Assembly: GCA_043762325.1 (NCBI GenBank)
Contig: JAYUMU010000010.1
Coordinates: 1 to 64,000 of the forward strand
Direction of reading: 5' to 3'
Source of the DNA: JANXSS01 sp025356535
Lineage (GTDB): Bacteria; Pseudomonadota; Gammaproteobacteria; Burkholderiales; Burkholderiaceae_D
Length of the DNA stretch: 64,000 bases
The notes below the pieces were generated by a model, which saw only the letters and a list, made by a program, of their open reading frames with translations, was not told the DNA's origin and made no database searches. Both the position numbers and the translations under genes were made by a program. Below are positions 59,871 to 64,000 of the stretch, one piece after another. Each line of letters starts with the position of its first letter. Position 1 is the first letter of the stretch.

Positions 59871-60305
59871 TCATGAAAGACCTTTGCCAGCATGACGCCC
59901 GAGCGATAGGCGCCAGCGATCGCCCTGTCTTTCGATGTAGTGCGCAAATGCATAACGCCAGGGCATGGCGACAATCACGAGGACGACGAACGAACAGGCA
60001 AAGAGATTGGGCTTGATCGCGTCGTCGACATGGCCTGCCCACCATTGCGGCAGTGCGACGATCGCCAGCCAGAGCGTCTTCCAGAGCAGCTCCCACAACA
60101 GTATCGGCAGCAACTGGAGCGGATAGCGCAGCCCGAGCAGGCAGAGCAGCGAAAAGGCCGTCAGCATGCAGGCGACGATGCCTTCGAAGAATTCCCATTT
60201 CTCATGGTGAAACAGATTCGGTCAGACATTGATGCCGAGCCCCACGGCGATGAACAGATACAGCGCCCGCAGCATGTAGAGGCGAACCAGCGAAACTTCG
60301 TTCAT
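59871..60305 (-). pseudogene. Small membrane protein gene interrupted by in-frame TGA
   Basis: From ATG 60305 the frame encodes MNEVSLVRLYMLRALYLFIA and reaches TGA (60222-60224) at codon 28. It continues in the same frame as PNLFHHEKWEFFEG, then a polytopic segment with YPLQLLPILLWELLWKTLWL, to the stop at 59871. The whole is 144 residues with four hydrophobic helices, and reading the TGA as Trp (TGG) gives an uninterrupted, well-formed protein. I recall similar small inner-membrane proteins of unknown function with Trp-Pro at this place. The gene is a recent pseudogene or a sequencing error; the downstream half could re-initiate at ATG 60167. Confidence 0.75.
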
Positions 60306-60381
60306 CTTCCCTACTCCCAGTTGTCGGATAGTCCGGTCGCCGTATGCGCGATGAAAATTCCGCCTGCGCTGCCGGCAGCGG

Positions 60382-60972
60382 TCAATGCGGCTCCGGCGTC
60401 ACCTTCATCGCCGCCGCAAAGTGCGACAGCGCGTCGATATCGGCATCCGACAGGCCTTGCGCCGCACTGGCCATGCTGCCGTCGATATCCATGCGCGTGC
60501 CGTCGCGCAAGCCCTTGAGCTGTGCCTTCAGGTAGTCGACATGCTGCCCGGCCAGGCGCGGCACCTGCTTCTGGCCACGCAGGTCCGGCGTGTGGCAGGA
60601 CTGGCAATGGCTGGCGTCGGCAATGCGCTGGCCTGCTGCGATCTTCGCTGCGTCGAGGCCGGTTGCGCCCGACGGGCCGGGCAGCGATGCGAAGTAGGCG
60701 CCCAGGTCGCGCATGTCGGCGTCGCTCATGCCTTCGGCCAGCGCATTCATCGGTGCAAAGATGCGCTGGTCGCCACGGAACTGGATTAGCTGGTAGACGA
60801 TGAACAGCGACGGCTGGCCGGCAAGCGAAGGAAAGCTGCCGACGCTCGACAAGCCGTTTGCGCCATGACAGGCGATGCAGGCCTGCGCCTTCACCTTGCC
60901 GGCGGCAATGTCGGCTGCGTGGCCAGTACATGCGAACGCAGTCAGCGTGGCAAGGAGAAGTGGTTTGAACAT
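60382..60972 (-). CDS. Di-heme cytochrome c (c4/class I type)
   Basis: A signal peptide (about 1-19, GHAAD) and two heme-binding CXXCH motifs (CIACH near 32 and CQSCH near 122) give two cytochrome c domains in 196 residues. Axial methionines are plausible in PMNALAEGM and SMASAAQGL. It would carry electrons in the periplasm. It sits 50 bases downstream of a PQQ-type sugar dehydrogenase on the same strand, so it is the likely electron acceptor of that enzyme. Confidence 0.92.
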   Translation of the reverse strand: MFKPLLLATLTAFACTGHAADIAAGKVKAQACIACHGANGLSSVGSFPSLAGQPSLFIVYQLIQFRGDQRIFAPMNALAEGMSDADMRDLGAYFASLPGPSGATGLDAAKIAAGQRIADASHCQSCHTPDLRGQKQVPRLAGQHVDYLKAQLKGLRDGTRMDIDGSMASAAQGLSDADIDALSHFAAAMKVTPEPH

Positions 60973-61022
60973 GGTCGCTCGAAGTGATCGGGTCAGGATG
61001 GCGTCAACCGGGCCGCCCGCGC

Positions 61023-62249
61023 TTATTTGCGCGGATAACTGACGCGAAACACCGCGCCGGCCACATCGTCGGACACCAGCAGCGCGCCGTCGGGCATGAC
61101 CTGCACGTCGGCCGGCCGGCCCCAGAAATTTTCGCCATCGATGAAACCGGTCATGAACGGCTCTTTCGACACCGGCTTGCCATTCTTGTCGAGCGTCACG
61201 CGGCTGACCAGGTAACCGGTTTTCGTGGTGCGGTTCCAGGAGCCGTGTTCGGCGATGAAAATGCTGTTCTTGTATTCGGCCGGGAACATGCTGCCGGTAT
61301 AGAACCGCATGCCGAGCGCTGCGATGTGCGGCCCGAGCAACATGTCCGGTGCATCGAATTCGTCGCAGGTGCGGCCACGGCCGAAGTCGGGGTCGAGCAG
61401 GTTGCCCTGGTGGCAGAACGGATAGCCAAAGTTCATGCCTTTTTTGGTGATGTGGTTCAGGGTATCGTTGGGCAATTCGTCATTGACCCAGTCGCGCGCA
61501 TTGTTGGTGAACCAGAGTTCTTTCGTCACCGGATGGAAATCCATGCCGACGCTGTTGCGAACGCCCATTGCAACGGTGCGAATCGTCTTGGTCGCCAGGT
61601 CGAGCTGGACGATCTGCGCATGGGTATAGGGCGGCACCACGATGTTGGCCGGTGTGCCGATCTGGAAATAGAGTTTTCCATCGGGGCCGAAGGTCATGAA
61701 CTTCCAGCCATGCGCTTCGTCTTTTGGCAGCGCATCGAACACCACGACCGGTGCCGGCGGATGATCGAGCTGATCTTCGATGTTGTCATAGCGCAGAATG
61801 CGCGAGAGTTCGGCGACATACAGCGCGCCATCCTTGAAGGCGACGCCGTTCGGGCGATGCAGTCCCTTTGCCAACACGTGGGTCTCGCGCTTGCCGCCAC
61901 GATCGACCACCGCATAGACGGTGCCGGGAAAGCGGGTGCCGATGAAGACGGTGCCCTTGCTGCCGATCGTCATGGAGCGGGCATTGGGCAGGCCGCTGGC
62001 CCAGAGCTCGACCTTGAAGCCGGCCGGCACCTTCAGTTTTGCGGTCGGGATTTCTTCGGCCGGCAATGCGATCAGGCCGGGCGGATGCGGCACCAGCTTC
62101 GAATTTGCCTGCTCGGCCGTGCGGCCCTGGGCCCAGGTCGGCGGTACCCCTGTAGCCGGCGGCGTCTGCTGCGCATGGGCGCAGACGGCGGCAAGGCCAA
62201 GCGCTGCGCAGGCAAATGCGCGGGATAGAGTCGGTGCAATCGGTTTCAT
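61023..62249 (-). CDS. PQQ-dependent sugar (sorbosone-type) dehydrogenase
   Basis: This 408-residue exported protein (signal about 1-26, CAHAQ) has the beta-propeller repeats of soluble glucose/sorbosone dehydrogenases: MTIGSKGTVFIGTR, LHRPNGVAFKDGALYVAEL, MGVRNSVGMDFHP, ELWFTNNARDW, FIAEHGSWNR and MPDGALLVSDD. It would oxidise a sugar or aldehyde in the periplasm with PQQ as cofactor. No pqq biosynthesis genes are in the window. The adjacent di-heme cytochrome c probably accepts its electrons. Confidence 0.9.
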   Translation of the reverse strand: MKPIAPTLSRAFACAALGLAAVCAHAQQTPPATGVPPTWAQGRTAEQANSKLVPHPPGLIALPAEEIPTAKLKVPAGFKVELWASGLPNARSMTIGSKGTVFIGTRFPGTVYAVVDRGGKRETHVLAKGLHRPNGVAFKDGALYVAELSRILRYDNIEDQLDHPPAPVVVFDALPKDEAHGWKFMTFGPDGKLYFQIGTPANIVVPPYTHAQIVQLDLATKTIRTVAMGVRNSVGMDFHPVTKELWFTNNARDWVNDELPNDTLNHITKKGMNFGYPFCHQGNLLDPDFGRGRTCDEFDAPDMLLGPHIAALGMRFYTGSMFPAEYKNSIFIAEHGSWNRTTKTGYLVSRVTLDKNGKPVSKEPFMTGFIDGENFWGRPADVQVMPDGALLVSDDVAGAVFRVSYPRK

Positions 62250-62545
62250 GGTTTTGTTTTTTTCTGATACAGGTGGATCGAGCGACTTGCCCGGAACGCG
62301 TCCCCTCGTCGGGCGCCTTTTTCATTCTAACCGACAATATTGTAAGCGCAACAAACCATCAGGCACCAGGCTTCGTCCCGAACTGTTCTACGCATGAACG
62401 GGAACCTGCAGGCAATCCGGGAAACGCTCCCATGCATCTGCCTGTATTAACGAGTTGCAATAAAAGCCATTGCCTTCGACAATACCCCCCGCCTAGCCGT
62501 AACGTGTCAATGCGGCCCCTTTCGTTTGCTTTCGGGTAGGTCCTG

Positions 62546-64000
62546 ATGAAACATGCCTGGCTTTTGCACGTTCGCGCCGATCTGGTGGGCGGTGCCGTCT
62601 CGGCTGCAGTGGCCATACCGCTCGCACTGGGTTACGGCATGTTCGCCTTCGTTGCCCTGGGCGGTGAATATTTTTCGCAGGGTGTCGTGGCTGGCCTGCT
62701 CAGTGCAACGGTTGCCGGTTTTGCGGCAACGCTGTTGAATGACAGGAGCCGGGCGATCTATGCGCCGCGCGTGGTGACGACGTTTTTCATCGGTGCGCTG
62801 TTGCGCGGCATGGTCAATTCGAAGGCAGGAATTTTCCGCAGCGGCGATGTCGAGTTGATGGTGACCCTGCTGCTGCTGACCATCCTGCTGGCCGGCGCCT
62901 TTCAGCTGCTGTTCGGCTGGCTGCGGCTGGGCAGCCTGCTCAAGCACACGCCTTATCCGGTGCTGGCCGGTTTCCAGAATGCGGCTGCAATGCTGCTGTT
63001 CCTGGTCCAGATCGGCAATGTGCTGGGATTTGCCCGGCCGGTACCGATCATGAACATCCTCGCGGCAGTACCGACCACCAAGCCGGCCTGCCTGCTGGTG
63101 GGCGCCGTCACCTTCGCCGTCATGTGGCATGCCAAGCGACTGCTGCCGAAGATACCGCCGGTGATCACCGCACTTGCCGCCGGCTCGCTGACCTATTACG
63201 CACTGCGATGGAGCATCGGCCCGCAGGCGCTGGGACCGGTGATCGGCAGCGGCCAGTTTTTCAGTTTCGGCCTGCTGGCGCTGCCAGAGATGGCGCACGT
63301 GATCCGGCATCCGCAGTTTGGCGAAGTGCTGCCGATGGTCGTCACCGGCGCGCTCGGCCTGGCATTCATCGCCTCGCTCGACGCCCTGCTGTGCGCCCGG
63401 ATTCTCGAAGGCGGCAGCAATGCCCGTGGCAACAGCAACCGGCAGCTCATGCGACTGGGTGCGGGCAACATGCTTTCGGCAAGCGTCGGCGGCATCACCA
63501 GCGGCCTCAATCTGGGGCCCAGCCTGATCAATCGCGCTTTCGGCGCGCGCACGCCGCTGTCGGTCGTCGTCAATGCCGGCGTGGTTTTACTGACGATCTG
63601 CTTCCTGCTGCCGGTACTGGCATGGTTGCCGCGCGCGGTGCTCTCGGGGGTGATCATGGTGATCGCCATCCAGCATATCGACGCTACCACCCTGCCGCTG
63701 CTGCGCCGCCTGTTGAGCGGACATTTCAGCGACCGCCGGGCAATGGCGATCGACCTCGGGGTCAGCCTTGCGGTGACGCTGCTGGCCGTTTTCGTCGACA
63801 TCGTGACCGCCGTTCTCGTCGGCGTATTCGCAGCCATGATGCTGTTTTTGCTGCGCATCAGCGGCTCGGTGGTACGGGCGAGCTATACCTGTGCCGTCGT
63901 GCGTTCGCGCCAGCGGCGCGATCCGCATGATGATGCGCTGTTGCAGGAGCATGGCGGCCGGATACATGTGCTCAAACTCGAAGGCGCAATATTCTTCGGC
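62546..64000 (+). CDS. SulP-family anion transporter with STAS domain, 3' end outside window
   Basis: The 485 codons visible are all open to the last base. Ten or more membrane helices (about 15-450) carry SulP signatures: AVSAAVAIPLALGYGMFAF at the start, YPVLAGFQNAAAMLL, GALGLAFIASLDALLCARI and GGITSGLNLGPSLINRAFG. The linker leads into the beginning of a STAS domain (HVLKLEGAIFFG), where the window ends. SulP proteins import sulfate, bicarbonate or other anions. Whether a further C-terminal regulatory domain exists cannot be seen. The start ATG 62546 is in TCCTGATGAAACATG; the ribosome site is not strong. Confidence 0.92.
   Translation, partial: MKHAWLLHVRADLVGGAVSAAVAIPLALGYGMFAFVALGGEYFSQGVVAGLLSATVAGFAATLLNDRSRAIYAPRVVTTFFIGALLRGMVNSKAGIFRSGDVELMVTLLLLTILLAGAFQLLFGWLRLGSLLKHTPYPVLAGFQNAAAMLLFLVQIGNVLGFARPVPIMNILAAVPTTKPACLLVGAVTFAVMWHAKRLLPKIPPVITALAAGSLTYYALRWSIGPQALGPVIGSGQFFSFGLLALPEMAHVIRHPQFGEVLPMVVTGALGLAFIASLDALLCARILEGGSNARGNSNRQLMRLGAGNMLSASVGGITSGLNLGPSLINRAFGARTPLSVVVNAGVVLLTICFLLPVLAWLPRAVLSGVIMVIAIQHIDATTLPLLRRLLSGHFSDRRAMAIDLGVSLAVTLLAVFVDIVTAVLVGVFAAMMLFLLRISGSVVRASYTCAVVRSRQRRDPHDDALLQEHGGRIHVLKLEGAIFFG

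Overview
The window is one continuous stretch of high-GC bacterial chromosome. The gene families suggest a betaproteobacterium of the order Burkholderiales, probably near the Oxalobacteraceae (Herbaspirillum, Massilia, Noviherbaspirillum). Supporting signs are a LivM-LivG fusion, PHA granule genes, a Kup K+ transporter, heavy use of c-di-GMP and hybrid-kinase signalling, and strong G/C third-position bias. I saw no rRNA, tRNA, transposase, integrase, phage or CRISPR features. The genus is inference.

Layout. 0-3 kb: the end of an exopolysaccharide locus (5'-truncated heparinase II/III-like gene, undecaprenyl-phosphate sugar-1-P transferase). 3-8 kb: a non-coding stretch with two orphan + strand terminators, a YihY/BrkB membrane protein, an amidase and a REC-GGDEF protein. 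8-14 kb: a His-rich secreted peptide, a Spy/CpxP-like protein, a DUF3943 outer-membrane protein, kup, an unknown gene and an exported FAH-family protein. 14-19 kb: an ammonium transporter with a visible sigma54/NtrC promoter, then a branched-chain amino acid type ABC transporter (livH, fused livM-livG, livF) without its binding protein. 19-25 kb: a glycine-zipper envelope protein, a 1120-residue hybrid kinase, a 164-bp imperfect palindrome and ada. 25-32 kb: an OmpA-like lipoprotein, an orphan protein, phasin plus PHB-depolymerase-type esterase, and two RNA-modification enzymes (RluA family, TrhO).

32-44 kb is a signalling block: a CheR homologue with a degraded SAM loop overlaps a 1923-residue soluble poly-HAMP hybrid kinase. 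Divergent to it is a REC-HK-REC kinase, followed by a ClpP-like protease, a PAS-GGDEF-EAL protein and a hemerythrin. 44-50 kb holds a tandem-repeat secreted protein, an ankyrin gene broken by an in-frame amber codon, a DUF4124 protein and a second Tat-exported FAH-family protein lacking one metal ligand. 50-56 kb holds a TauE/SafE transporter, FKBP, cupin, ohr, an old-yellow-enzyme reductase and two inverted paralogues of a small putative DNA-binding protein. 56-64 kb holds a YopM/IpaH-type leucine-rich-repeat protein, a KfrA-like protein behind an inverted repeat, a small membrane-protein gene broken by an in-frame TGA, a di-heme cytochrome c with a PQQ-type sugar dehydrogenase, and a SulP transporter running off the end.

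Most worth follow-up: the poly-HAMP kinase and its degenerate CheR partner, the palindromic element whose end supplies a stop codon at two loci, the two nonsense-interrupted genes, the amt promoter, and the small set of effector-like repeat proteins.
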